Positions 10,765 to 22,386 of a DNA stretch of 64,000 nt are shown piece by piece. Where the stretch lies: assembly GCA_039545275.1 (NCBI GenBank), contig BCHS01000018.1, positions 124,001-188,000 of the forward strand. Direction: 5' to 3'. The position numbers and the translations under genes are program-made. This DNA comes from Pseudomicrostroma phylloplanum (lineage: Eukaryota > Basidiomycota > Exobasidiomycetes > Microstromatales). Below the pieces are notes generated by a model. The model worked only from the letters and a program-made list of their open reading frames with translations, was not told the origin of the DNA and made no database searches. The first letter of the stretch is position 1. The number at the start of each line of letters is the position of its first letter.

Positions 10765-12484
10765 GCTGCTCGGATTGTTCTTGTACACTACTTTCTTACT
10801 GAATGAGAAAGGAGAGCGAAGGGATACAATGGCGAGAGCAGGGGAAGATATGTCCGGGCAGAAGGTGGATCAGCCCTCTCTCCACCCTAGCCAAGGCTTG
10901 CTGCCCATGGGCGCACCCAATGAGCCATGCTCCTGCCTGACACCGACTCACCTTAAGCCAGCACTAGTAAATCAAACTACCTCAACTACCTAGAGCAATA
11001 CGGGTCTGGATAGCGTTTACGTGGATAATGATTGTGTAGATCAAGAGGAAGGAGATCTAGATCTGGATTCTGGGGAAGCAGCAGCAGCAGAGGGGGGGGG
11101 GGAGAGGCCAGAGGCAGTCGGGGGCTCAACTCGACCAGACCACCCGGCCGTGCCAGGCGAGGCGAGGCGAGGGCCAGTCCGTGGCAGACGACATCCTCGG
11201 CGTGTCGTCTTGTGCGTCCGCCCGCTTGCCGGGACTGACGGGAGGCGGAGCGAAGCAGGGCAATGCGCGCGGTGGAGTTGGTGTGGATGCACTGGCAGGC
11301 TCGGCCTGGTCTGGCCTGGCCTGTGCCGTTGTCTGTGTGCCCTTGCGCCTCGTGTTGCTCCCTCAACGTCGAGCTCTGGGGGGGAGGGCGAGTCAAGGCC
11401 AGAGCGAATGGGATCGATCAGGTACACACACACGCGATACGCGAGGCAAGAGCGTGATCAGCCGAAGAGTTGGGGCTCATTAGCAAGGACTAAAGCAGTC
11501 GCCCTGCTACGCTAGTGCTGCGACGAGTTCCTCAGACTGGAAGTGTTATCAGGCCCCACATGGTGGCTGGCTAGCCGAGCTCGCCCCCCTTGTTCGGATA
11601 TGCGCTTGACGAGCATGTCAACTGTTTTGCGAAGCGTGAAGTGAGGGACTGCGTGCACGCCTGTCATCGCTTGTCGCTTGTCGCTGTCACTGTCGTTCGG
11701 CTCTCTTGTTCGGGGCTCCTGCGACCGACAACGCTCAATCACTCAGATCTTCCTCTCCTGTGACTGACTCTCCCAATCATCCCTCTCACTCTCTCTCGCT
11801 CTCGCTCCCTCGCATCTCACTCTACTCTGTCCCACACGAGAATTTGGTAAATCGTGTGTTTGACTTCTCGTGGTAAGACATAAAAGGGGGTGGACAGAAA
11901 AGAGGGGCGGGGCGGAAGACGATGGAGACAAGAGAAGGAGAGAGAGAGAAGATCGAGGATCAGAGTAGGCTGGGGTGGCACAGAGGGCGGAGAGGGGAGG
12001 TGGGAGAAGATGAGGGAAGAAGAGAGTGGACGAGGAGAGACAGAGCCATGGGGCTTGTGCACTTTCCCACCACATAGAGGAAGTCGGGGTGGGACGGAGG
12101 GATGTGACCGGGAAAGAGACAGAGGAGAAAGCCTGCAACTCGACTTTGACGAGGTCCAGAAGTACTCAGCAAATCTTGAGGTGCAATGGACGCGTCAAGA
12201 TATGACGAAGACTTGTATACCTCGACTACTCCTAGCTTGCCCACGTCCTTTATCCTCGTCTTCTGTGCTTCAAAGATCGCATCCTCGCTTTCTATCACGT
12301 CGAAGTACGACTGAAGATCTTGATTCGACTCGACCCAAGAAACACGAACAACGTCGACACTGCCTGATTCGGGCCGACCTCCCTCTCTTCCGCGCGTCTC
12401 GCCTCGCATCCGCCACCTCCGCCCGTCTAGAGCTCGCTCCCATCCCGCTCTCTCCACAAAGCCTCACGATCGAGCTGAGGGAAT
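10765..12484. other. Long intergenic region with G runs and CT/GA tracts
   Basis: 1.7 kb between the CNBP start and the 14-3-3 stop (both minus strand). It should contain the CNBP promoter and leader and the 14-3-3 3' UTR. It holds an 11-G homopolymer (11092-11102), a pyrimidine-rich stretch (about 11741-11840), a CATAAAAG box near 11879 and a purine-rich stretch (about 11895-12045). The open frames here are low-complexity by-products of these tracts, with no recognisable domain. No gene is called. Confidence 0.5.
10799..10951 (-). other. Predicted 5' UTR intron of the CNBP gene
   Basis: On the minus strand a GTGAGT donor at 10951 and a CATTCAG acceptor ending at 10799 frame a 153-nt segment that finishes 35 nt before the CNBP start codon. 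Leader introns are common in fungal translation-linked genes. Only a transcript can confirm it. Confidence 0.4.
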
Positions 12485-13901
12485 CTAAGCAGCCTCCTCG
12501 CCCTTGGACTCGGGAGCTGGGGCGTCGGTGCCAGCAGGCTCAGAGGGCTTGCTCTCGGACTCCTGCATGTCAGAGGTCCAGAGGGTCAGGTTGTCACGGA
12601 GCAATTGCATGATCAGAGTCGAGTCCTTGTACGACTCCTCGCTGAGGGTGTCGAGCTCGGCAATGGCGTCATCGAAAGCCTGCTTTGCCAGATGGCAAGC
12701 ACGGTCGGGCGAGTTGAGGATCTCGTAGTAGAAGACGGAGAAGTTCAGGGCCAGACCCAGGCGGATGGGGTGGGTAGGGGGCAGCTCGGTCACAGCCACA
12801 TCCGAGGCAGCCTTGTAAGCCTCGAGAGACTTGTCAGCAGAGTCCTTGCGCTTGTGGCCAGTGGCGAACTCGGCGAGGTATCGGTGGTAGTCTCCCTTCC
12901 TGTGAGCGGTGTCAATGAAGTGCAGAGACGCAGTCAGTACCGATTCGAAGGCAGATGCTTGCTGTGCAGGAAGCCGAAGCACATTGCCAGCTCCACACCA
13001 CTCGGCGCATTCTCTCTGCAGACTCACATCTTGTGGTAGAACACCCTGCTCTCACCCGAGGCAGCAGAGGGGATGAGGTGCTTGTCGAGGACCTCGAGGA
13101 TGTCCTCACAGATCTGAGCGAGCTCAGCCTCGATCTTCTCACGGTAGCTCTTGATCATGGTGACCTGGGACTCGTTTCCCTTTGACTCCTCCTTCTGCTC
13201 GATGGAGGAGACGATTCGCCAAGAGGCACGTCGGGCACCAATGACGTTCTTGTAAGCGACGGAGAGCAGGTTTCGCTCCTCAACGGTGAGCTCCTGGTCC
13301 GAAGAAGCGACCTTCTTCATGTTCTCGACCATCTCTGCAAGGGGTTTAGGAGAGAGAGTACACGTCAGTCAGGGGCAATCCACCAATCGTGAACAACGTA
13401 CGACGATCGTGTCGATGTAGGACGCTGCTGAGCTCTCCGGCCTACTACGCCTTCACCAATGCACCCTCCGTTGAGTGAGAGGTTGGTGTCGCGTGTCCTG
13501 TCTCTGCCTATTCCCACCACCCACTCCAACCACCCAAAGCCGCTCGAACAATTAGCCTTCCACCACTGCACTCTACAGCTTCGCTGAGTGTAGTGAAGGC
13601 TGCTCTGGCTTGAGTGTATGTAGTGCGTGCTTCCAACGCGCTGATGTGCCTTGCTAGCAATAGTCCAACACACTCCGGGAGGCGCTTCCTGCCGTCAACA
13701 CTCACCCTCGTATCGCTCGGCCTGCTCAGCGAGCTTGGCCTGAAGAAGAGAAGCGAGGGGGAAGTTGAAAGAACGATGTCCATCATGTCAGTACGGTGAA
13801 GATGTTCGCCTCGCGAGGCAAAACGCGTGGTAGGTAGGTTGCTGTTGCCATCTTCCCACACTCACCAGGTAAACGGCGCTGCTTCTCTGGTCGTCGGTCA
13901 T
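12485..13901 (-). CDS. BMH1: 14-3-3 protein
   Basis: Exons 13901-13866, 13739-13706, 13334-13028 and 12899-12485, 263 aa. It is a phosphoserine/phosphothreonine-binding dimeric adaptor that acts on many signalling and metabolic proteins in the cytosol and nucleus. Conserved blocks are '[11 protein letters not shown]', '[19 protein letters not shown]', '[11 protein letters not shown]' and '[17 protein letters not shown]', followed by '[19 protein letters not shown]' and '[11 protein letters not shown]', giving the nine-helix fold with its basic binding groove. The acidic, Ala/Pro-rich tail is variable, as usual. The first two exons are very short (36 and 34 nt). The second intron, 371 nt, is the longest clear coding intron in the window. 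Fungi usually have one or two copies; whether this is the only one here cannot be told. Confidence 0.95.
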
Positions 13902-14922
13902 TTTCGAAAGGAACAAAGGTGGGGTGGTTCGAAGAGGAGGGACAGTCGTGTGCGGTGTAGAAGGTCTTGGGTATGTGTGCTAAGCTTTGAGACTTGAGCG
14001 GGTTGCGGGTGAGCTGATGATGGTAGTGGGTGTTTTTCAGGGGGGGGAAGGTGAGTGTGTGATGAGTAGGATAAGGTGGGCGAGGGGGCGAGGGGCGACA
14101 GGCGGCCAGGCGGAGGGGGGGAGGGGCGTGAGGCGGGCGAGCACGCCGGCAGGCAGCCAGGGGCGTGGCGGGCGGGCGGACGGGCGGACGAGGCACGTCG
14201 ATTGCGCGGTGCCAGCGCGAAAGCTAGACCAAGCCAACCCAACGCTTGCTGCCTTGTCTGTCCGCATGGCGTGGCTGCTGCTGCCCTCCCACCCCTGTTC
14301 CTTCGCCCTTGTGTGGCTGTGCGCCTCCGCTTCCGCCAGAGCAACTCCGGATCGCAGTGGTACGGCCGATATAGACGATAGCATCCCGCCCTCTGGCCAT
14401 GCACGTAGACGTGTAGTGGTGGCTCTCTACCGTCCACGAGTCTCAGCATATTACCAGCCTCTCGGAAGCCAGGTGTCTACTGGCAATCTGACGCGGCCGC
14501 TGTTCCCAGATATCCATGACCCCTCACAGTCTATTCACTCACTATGCGTGACAACAATCAATGTCTGACGGGCGTACGTAGGTATAGGCGGCGATGCGAT
14601 AGGTGGGGACTCAACGAACCAGAGTATTAGACTTGCGAGATCTTATTGCTATAGAGGACTGGGTTCGGAAGTCCCCTTTCTTCGCTCCTTCCCCTAAGCT
14701 GGCTTCTTGTCAGGGGGGTCCAAACGCCTCTTGCGCTGCGCCCGAAAGCTCAACAAAGGGGCAGACGCGGAGGTGCGGCGCAAAGCAGCCGTGAGGCCGT
14801 AACGTCGGACAAGCGATCATATCATCAATAACATCAATAGCAACACAAACTCTACACACGCGACAAGAGAAACAATGACAAGCAGAACCATCCCCAAGCT
14901 TCTTGGCCGCTCGCTCCAGAAA
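13902..14922. other. Intergenic region upstream of 14-3-3
   Basis: 1.0 kb between the 14-3-3 start and the stop of the MFS carrier (both minus strand). It should hold the 14-3-3 promoter and the carrier's 3' UTR. From about 14040 to 14190 the plus strand is very G-rich with many GGG runs, so the 14-3-3 sense strand is C-rich there. No coding gene is supported. Confidence 0.5.
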
Positions 14923-17026
14923 TCACGCTGACTGACTAGACCCACTACGCGTTCTGCCTCTCCTGCTCCCGCTATCGCTGCTCGCGCTTTCGCCGCCAGT
15001 GGCACCGGCAATGACGCCTCCCCACTGTCTGGCAAGCCTGATTGTGTAGAAGCCCGCTGCGATAGATGCAATGCCTCCGAGCCGGAAGACCAAGCCAATC
15101 GTGTCTCCTTGGCTCGAAGTCGCGACCGGACCGGCGGCAGGAGCGCTGCCTTGCTTGTCACCGGTAGTGCTGCCGCCACCGTCGTAGAATGCAAAGATGA
15201 GCGAAGCGAGGAGTGAGACGACGAGCTGTGGGATGACAATGGCGGTGTTGTGGATGCCGAGGATAGTACCTGTCTGGTGCGATCCAGCAGACCCACCGGA
15301 CGTGCTCATAGCGTCACTAGGTAGGCCAGAGGGATCAAAGGAGAGAATAGCTTCCTCATCCTCTTCCTCTGCCTCCTGAGATTGCCTTCTGGAAGCCGGT
15401 TCGCCTGCCTCCCCGAAGCCGTCTCCTGTCCCGCTGCTCAAGCTGTCGCTCATTGGCACAGATTGATAAGCTCCGGCAGCCACATCTTGAGTGTCAGCCA
15501 GACCGCTCTGGATGAGAATGCCAAGCAGAGAGTATGGTCCCCAGCTAGTGACAGACCAGGAGTAGCCAGCCATGGCGATCAGTATCGTCGCAGCTCCGAT
15601 GTTCTTGGAGGATGCAACAGGCCATGTGAGCCATGTGACGAGCGCTACAGAAAAGTGAGCCAACGTCCATAGGGTCGTCAGCCTTACACCGACGAAGTCT
15701 TGCGCCAAAGCTGGTAGCCACTGAGAAATGCGTGATCGACTTCTGGAGGATGATGGTGACCGGGATGAGCCGTGCGAACGAGTTGAAGACTTTGAGACGT
15801 CGCTGTCAGGCGTAGGGAGCAGCTGAGGCAGGATCAAGGAGCAACTGAACGACACCAGAGCTTGGAGGAACAAGGCGTGTGCGCCGGCTCGTGTGCCCCG
15901 CGCTTTGAGCTTCTTCATGTCGGGCTGCTGGTTGCCACCGTTGCTTGCGAGATCCGCAAGATGACCACTGACGGCGACACTGCTGACCCACTCAGTCGTG
16001 TAGAACATCAAGGGGAACCAACAGAGCCACGACAACGTCTGGATGCGCAGGACCTCTTTGATAGGCGTAGACAACGCCATCGCAGTCTGCGTAAAATTTG
16101 TCCATGTACGGCCCAGAACCCGTAGTGGGTTGAGATCTTTAGCGGGTGAGGTAGGAAAGCCGCGATGGCGGTAGCCTGGTATCGGCTCCAGCCTCTGTTC
16201 AACAGCAGCCCATGCTACAATGGCATGGGTGCAAAGGATGAAGGTGACCGTGAGCAGGCTGAGACAGCGGACTTGGGGCTCGCTGGCAGTCATGCCCTTT
16301 AAACTACCCAAAGAAGGCAGCCAAGCAAAGGGGAAAGTGTTGGGCAGGTCTATGTCGCCCACAAAGAAGCCCAGGATCGAGCCAATCCCGCATAATCTGG
16401 CCAGCCAGGCGTTGCCATCTGCTTGCTGCTCGGCGGGTAGCATGTCGAATATCAGGGCCCGATTGAGCGCCATGACAGCGTTGACTGAAAAGTCCAGACC
16501 CCAGATTGCCATGACGGTGAGAGTGAGAACCGCAGAGGGTATGCCAAAGAGTTCAGCAAGGACCCGTGCGTAGCCTAGGAGCAGGACGAACAACGAACAG
16601 CTCAGACATGAAGCCAGGAGGTACGGCCGCCTCCTTCCCCAGCTGTGAGTCGACCTATCTGCGAGGACGCCGATGAGAGGCTGCACTACCAGGCCAGATA
16701 TGGGTCCAGCAGTGTAGACAGCTGCCATTGCAGCCTTGCTGAGCCCGAGCTCGAGGAGGTACGGTCTGATCAGAATAGATAAGACGAATCAGCTGAACCC
16801 CCCTTTACACTTGAGCTAGCAGCTCCTTCATACTCTCTTTCTGTTTCACTCACGTCCCATAGGCCATCTCCACGCTCCAGACAATCTGCGTACCCAGCGA
16901 GCCAAGTGTGAGCAACGGCAGCTGAAGGTAGCTGGGTCCTCGGATGTAAGCCGGTGCAGCCGAAAGGCGTAGACCTCCCATCCCTGAGGCCGAAGCAGAG
17001 CTGCCAAGGCTATGTGAGCCGACCAT
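14923..17026 (-). CDS. MFS sugar carrier of the sucrose / alpha-glucoside (GPH-like) type
   Basis: Exons 17026-16854 and 16765-14923, 671 aa. It is probably a proton-coupled disaccharide importer in the plasma membrane; the substrate is inferred only. The splice creates 'VEMAYGTPYLLELGLSK', the first-helix signature of plant sucrose and fungal alpha-glucoside (S. pombe Sut1-like) carriers. It is followed by 'GPISGLVVQPLIGVLADRS' and the loop 'SWGRRRPYLL' (the RGRRRP-type motif). About twelve membrane segments can be traced. The large loop between the 10th and 11th segments is acidic and Ser-rich, and the C-terminal tail is Arg/Ser-rich. The length exceeds the plant homologues (about 510 aa) because of these loops. 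It is divergent from the auxilin gene. Confidence 0.82.
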
Positions 17027-17530
17027 GACAAGATATGGCAGTGGTGTTCGAGGCCAAGATGCTAATGATCCTCAAAGAGGCGTGCAGATATAGTGTCCGG
17101 TCTTGGCACGGACAGGGTAGGGCCACTTACCTGCCTGTTCCGTTGCGACTGAGAATATCTCAACGGTGGGACGTAAAGGCGCGGGAAGTCATGACCGGAG
17201 GTGGCAAGATAGTACGAGTACGGCAGGATGGGCTCAACACTTAACGATGCTTCTGCGGACGTGAATCATGGCGGCTGGCAAGGTCAAAGGTGTACCGGTA
17301 GTAATGTAACCCCTCGCGCCTCGCGGCGCAGGGGCCTGGCCTTGGCGTGCCCCCACTTCCGTGTCGAGCCGTGCCAGCTCCGAGTGTCGGAGGTGTTGGA
17401 CTAGACTACTCACTGTTCGGCTCCTTCCTCTGCTTCTTCTCCCTAGCTTCCCAGCACGACTGCGTCACATTCCATATTGAGCTTCGTCACAGATCACACC
17501 GTGGCTGCCACGGTCTTCTGCTTTAACACC
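17027..17530. promoter_or_regulatory. Divergent intergenic region, MFS carrier / auxilin
   Basis: 504 bp between divergent start codons, serving both promoters. The auxilin frame is open for 18 codons upstream of its chosen ATG. No clear TATA box and no other gene. Confidence 0.5.
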
Positions 17531-20500
17531 ATGGACGATCTTTTCGACCTTGACTGGCAGAAAGGCTCATCTGCGTCGTCTGCCTCTTCGGGCAAACAAG
17601 CAGCCTCCTCTCGTCCACAGGCGCACAATGCGCCCACGACAGCAGCGTCGAAGCCATACTCGTCGTACAACTTCGATGCACTCACAAGGTCCCTTCCATC
17701 GTCCTCTGCCTCACTATCGCCCACAATACCGAGGCCAGCTGTGCCAACAACAACAAAGCCTGCTCCAGTGACCGGTGCAGCGGACGATGCCTTCTCATCT
17801 CTCCTATCCTCTTTCGGCACGCCTTCTTCCTCTTTGAATGCGCAGACCTCGATGGCAGATAGACAGAAGGCGTCATACCTTGGTCAAGGTAGCCTTGCCT
17901 CGAAGTCGAACACTCAGCAAGGCGATGCATGGTCTTCCGGTGCAGACTGGGAATCTCTAGGCCGATCCACCTCTCGTCCTCAACCACCAAAGCAGCCCAG
18001 CGGACCCAAGAAAGCGGCAGTCGACCCCTTCGACGCCCTAGACGCTTTCGTATCAGCACCAGAATCATCTCTGCCAGCGAGCGCTGCTCAGAAACCTGGA
18101 TCTCAGCCTCGCCGACAGACGCCAAAGGACCCCTTCGACTTCTCCTTTGATGAAGACCCCGCCGAGAGGCAGAGCAGTGCGTTGGGAGGGAGCTCTTCCC
18201 CTGTGCCTCCTGCTGTGCATTCGAACATTGACGATGAGAGCGACGACGACTTTCTGGGTGCACTCGGCAAGCCCGTTCAACAGAAAGCGACACGGACCAC
18301 GCAGAACGATCGTTCGCCCGCGGCCGTACAAAGCGCTGCCTCTGCTGCTAGCTCCCGACCGCCTTCACCGCCGCCTCATCTTCTGGGCCAAATCGTAGAG
18401 ATGGGGTTCTCGCCGTCGCAAGCCCGGAAGGCTCTTGCGCAGACGCCCACGGGCCTTGACGTTGAGGCTGCTCTCGAGTCACTCCTGAACGGGGGCCAAG
18501 GGGGGACCAGTACACAAGAGGACGAGGACCGCCGTATAGCAGAGCAATTACAGGGCGACAATGGCAGGGACATGGAGATGGAAGAGTACGAGGAGCGAGA
18601 AAGGCAGCGCAGAGCTGCTCGTAGAGGCAAGCAGACCAGAGCAGCTCCGCGTAGGGACGGCGGCCTGGCTGTTCCCGCCTCGTCATCCCCGGCCGGAAGA
18701 CGCTCGCCTCGCAATGGGGCTACCGATGCAGGTGAAGAAGACTTCGATTGGCAAAAGCAAGCCGATCAGATCTACTCCCAAGCCTCGGAACTGGGAGCCA
18801 CTGTTTTCACCAAAGCCAATGCATTCTGGTCATCTGCAAAAGCTCAAGCACAGAAGACTCTTGAGGAACGGCAGCTGGGATCGGGGGCCAACTCTTCTGG
18901 CAGAGCGACTCCCAGCAATGCTGCGGAGGCTGCAGATAGCGGGCGGGCCAGTCCTGCCATCGATGGTGGAGTGGCAGCTGCCAAAGCTTGGGCCAGAAGA
19001 TGGGGTGCCAACTCGCCTAAGCCATCGGAGCGTAAAGAATGGGAAGGCAAACCTAGATGGATGGTGGAGGCGGAGATGGCAGAGAATGAGGCGAAGTCAG
19101 GAGATGCCAGCCAGGAAGTGGCTGAACCTAGCGCCGGGGCTGGAGGATTCAAAGATTCTGACAATGAGGATGAGGTCGCTCCGTCGTTTGTTCCTGCGAC
19201 CATTCGCAACAAGAAGGACCACGCAGAGACTGCTGCGCCTGCAAGGCCAGCTCCCAAAGAAGCCAACCTCTGGGACGACGCCCCGCCCTCAGCTCGCTTC
19301 AAAGCTTCGACTGGCGCGGCCAAAGAAGAAGCTGGGCCTAAAGCTTATGCTTCTTCGGCACGTTGGGCATCCAGCTCACGTTCTGGTTCAGGCTCAGGCG
19401 CAGCCTCACAGCCCACCGCACGAAGTGCTCGTGAGGTCCCTCCAATCACCAAGACTGCCCGATCACTCTGCCCAGAGGATACATCGCCCATGGATTCCAC
19501 TGCCTCCTCACTGAAGACCCGAGGCAACGACGCTTTCAAGAAGGGAGCCTATGGCGAAGCAGAGGCGGCATACTCTGCCGCCATTGAACGCCTGAGCGAG
19601 AAGTCTTTGCGCAGGATCCCTCTCCTCAACAATCGGTCCAATGCTCGTCTCAAGAACGGAGATGCGCCAGCTGCCAGCCGAGATGCTGGTGCTGTTCTCC
19701 TGCTGATATGCTCTGAAGGGGAAGCGATGTTCGAGCCCTCGAATCTGGAAGCCTTGCCGGCCCCTCTGAGCGGGGAGGTGAATCTGCGAGATGCCTACTC
19801 AAAGGCTCTGCTGAGGCGAGCACAAGCTGGCGAGATGCTGGAAAAGTGGGTTCCAGCTCTGAAGGACTGGACGCTCCTCGAGAGGTACGAGAAGGAGCAG
19901 GGAAGCGGGGCAGCTAGCGGCTTCAAGAACATGAAGAGCGCGCAGGACGGTATCAAGAGGTGCAGAGGGATGATGGGCAGTGATCGCGGTAGCAGTGGCA
20001 GCGGCAGCGGTGGTGGAGCCGGTCCGGGCTCGACTGCTAGTGCCAGAAGAGCGACGGCTTCCCGTCAAGCTGCCAAGAGCGCTGCGGCTTCGGCTGTGAG
20101 CAAGGCTGAGCAGGCGGGTCGCGACAGGGTGCGAGCTGCGAATGCCGCCCAAGCTGCCGAAGAGGCGGCGGCGGACTCGCTGAAGGACTCGATCGATGCT
20201 CGGATCAATGCCTGGAAGGCTGGCAAGGAGACGAACATCAGGGCTCTTCTGAGTAGTCTGGAGAATGTGGTGTGGGAGTCACTTGGATGGAAGAAGGTGG
20301 GCATGCACGAGGTGATTACCGATGCGCAGGTCAAAAAGGCCTATACGCGGGCTATGATCAAGCTGCATCCCGACAAGGTGAGTCGTGCGAGCGGAGAGAC
20401 TAGAGGTGTCACCTTGATGAAACACGTGTGCTGACAGTCCTCCTCTCGTGCTCTCGTCTACGACAGCTGACGCCGCAGAGTACGGCGCTAGAGCATCGAC

Positions 20501-20562
20501 TGATTGGCTCTGCAGTATTTGCGGTGCTCAACGAGGCCTTTGCAGCCTCGACGACCAAGTGA
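17531..20562 (+). CDS. SWA2: Auxilin-like clathrin uncoating factor (UBA-TPR-J, Swa2 type)
   Basis: Exons 17531-20377 and 20467-20562, 980 aa. It recruits Hsc70 to clathrin coats and triggers uncoating. The N-terminus has repeated short DPF/DLDW-like clathrin or adaptor motifs ('DDLFDLDW', 'DPFDALDAF', 'DPFDFSFDEDP'). A UBA domain lies near residues 282-321 ('IVEMGFSPSQARKAL'). A TPR block lies near 660-800 ('KTRGNDAFKKGAYGEAEAAY'). The C-terminal J domain runs from about 902, with HPDK at 946-949. The intron falls exactly after HPDK, and the second exon supplies 'STALEHRLIGSAVFAVLNEA', the end of the auxilin J domain. The ATG at 17531 is preferred because the DLFDLDW motif starts there; an in-frame ATG 18 codons upstream also exists. 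It lies close to two other clathrin genes. Confidence 0.9.
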
Positions 20563-20912
20563 GGGGAGCTACGGCTGCGTTCGCATTTCACAACTGGCCC
20601 TGTAATCCCATGAGCCTAGTCATACCCTGAAATACAATCTGTCCTAGACAAGACGATCTGTCTACTTAGGTCCCGCCTCCTATTGTGTCTGTCTGTCTGT
20701 CTGTCTGTCTGTCGGCCGCTTTGTGTGTGCCGCGTGTCAATTCCGCGGAAAGTGTTGGGTCGGAGTCTGAAGTCTTGGCGCAAGACGGAAGGAGAAGAAG
20801 CAACACAGACATACACGTATGCACGACCCAAACGCTCCTTACCAGCAGACCAACAAGCTCCATTTCTCCCTCTTCCTGACCTCATCGTGGCCCTATCCCG
20901 TCGCTTTTCACG
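20563..20912. other. Intergenic region auxilin to HUT1
   Basis: 350 bp with the 3' UTR of the auxilin gene, a GTCT microsatellite and the promoter of HUT1. Nothing else is seen. Confidence 0.5.
20687..20713 (+). repeat. (GTCT)n microsatellite
   Basis: Six full GTCT units plus a partial seventh, in the HUT1 upstream region. A likely length polymorphism. Confidence 0.95.
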
Positions 20913-22272
20913 ATGACCCTAGCCTCTCTAGGCATTTGCGCCGGATCCATCTACGTCTTCTTCCTCCTATGGGCCCTCCTCCAAGAGCGTCTCACCACTA
21001 CCCCCTACACCCCGCACCATGACCCCTCGTCCTGGTCACCCCTAGGCGGGAAGGAGCAACAAGCAGAGTATTTCCGGTCTCCTCTGCTACTCAATTGGCT
21101 ACAAGCTACCTTTTCCACACTGGTAGCCGCGGTGTACCTCACGCTCAGTCGGTCGAAGAGCGATCAGAGGCCAATCCTTGACAGGCTAGGGCTGGGCGCC
21201 CTCTCTACCAGGGGCGCAGAACGGCTTGCCAAGCCCACACCCGCGGTGACGCGCAGCCAGACAAAGCATCAGAATGGACATGCTCTGCCGGTACCGGACA
21301 AGGTCTCCTCGCTAGTCTCGCCCCTCCTGCTCCGCTACCTCCTCATCGCCACTCTCCAATCCACCTCCTCTCAGCTCGGTCTCCACTCCCTCGCACACGG
21401 CATCTCCTACCCCACCCTAACTCTAGCCAAATCCTGCAAACTAGTCCCCGTGCTGATCATGAATGTGCTTTTGTACAGACGCAAGTTCCCGGGATACAAG
21501 TACGGCGTTGTGGCGCTAGTGACGATTGGGATCAGCGTCTTCATGCTCTTCAATGCCGAGAGCGAGAAGAAGCGCTCCTCAAAGGGTCCGGGAAAGGGGG
21601 ACAGTCTCGTCGGTGTTGGGCTGCTGGCATTGAACCTCCTGCTGGATGGAGCGACAAATTCGACGCAGGATGAGGTGTTTCATAGGTACACGGTCAGCGG
21701 CCCGCAGATGATGCTAGTGATGAACGCCCTCTCCTCGCTCCTCATGGGCGCATCGCTACTCCTCCCGCTGCACTCTATCCCCCTACTGGGAGCTGCGCTG
21801 GGAAGTAAAGGTGGCAGCTCGGAGCTACAGACGGCTCTAGCGTTCATTGGGAGGCACCCAGAGGTGGTAAGGGATCTGCTAGGGTATGCAATGGCTGGAG
21901 CGGTTGGGCAAGTGGCCATCTTCGAGACGCTGCAGCGCTTTGGCAGTCTCACCCTCGTGAGCATTACAGTGAGTAGCCAGCCACCCAGCCACCCCTAAGC
22001 GGCCTAGTACAGCAGGAGTAGAACAGAAATTCGCAACAAATGAGCGCTTACAACCCTCATGCCCTGTGCTTCTCTTACAGGTAACGCGCAAGCTCTTCAC
22101 CATGCTCCTCTCCCTCGTCGTCTACTCGCACCACCTCACACCCTATCAATGGTCCGGCGTCGGCCTCGTCTTTATTGGACTGGCCATCGAAGCGCGAGAG
22201 AAGCGCAGGGAAGGACTGATGAAGAGGGTCGCGAGTGAGGGTGAGGGAAAGGCAAAGGTCAAGGATGCTTAG
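20913..22272 (+). CDS. HUT1: UDP-galactose / nucleotide-sugar transporter HUT1
   Basis: Exons 20913-21968 and 22081-22272, 415 aa. An SLC35B1-type carrier of the ER membrane that moves UDP-sugars into the lumen for glycosylation and folding. It is a hydrophobic protein of about ten membrane segments. The family motifs are 'GISYPTLTLAKSCKLVPV', 'NVLLYRRKFPGYKYG', 'LLDGATNSTQDEVFHRY' and 'FGSLTLVSITVTRKLFTM', followed by 'LTPYQWSGVGLVFIGL'. The VTRK motif is made by the splice. Intron 21969-22080 is 112 nt with a GTGAGT donor. The loop after the second membrane segment is longer than in yeast. The short basic C-terminal tail fits an ER protein. Confidence 0.9.
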
Positions 22273-22386
22273 CGTGGGGCGAAGACAATGAGAGTAGAGT
22301 AGAGCAGAGGCGGTGACGTTTTTGATTGGGACGTGATGTAATCACTAGATTCCTAGACCTCTCGCCCCGTTTTGGATCTTGTCTCC

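Noticed and set aside
11021..11515. 164-codon open frame upstream of CNBP
   Set aside because: Composition is driven by G runs and GC repeats; there is no domain and the opposite strand is equally open.
14590..14700. tRNA-like stretch with a stem around GGTTCGGAAGTCC
   Set aside because: The T-loop lacks the GTTCRANYC pattern, the loop is nine nt, the anticodon stem has a mismatch and no acceptor stem closes it.
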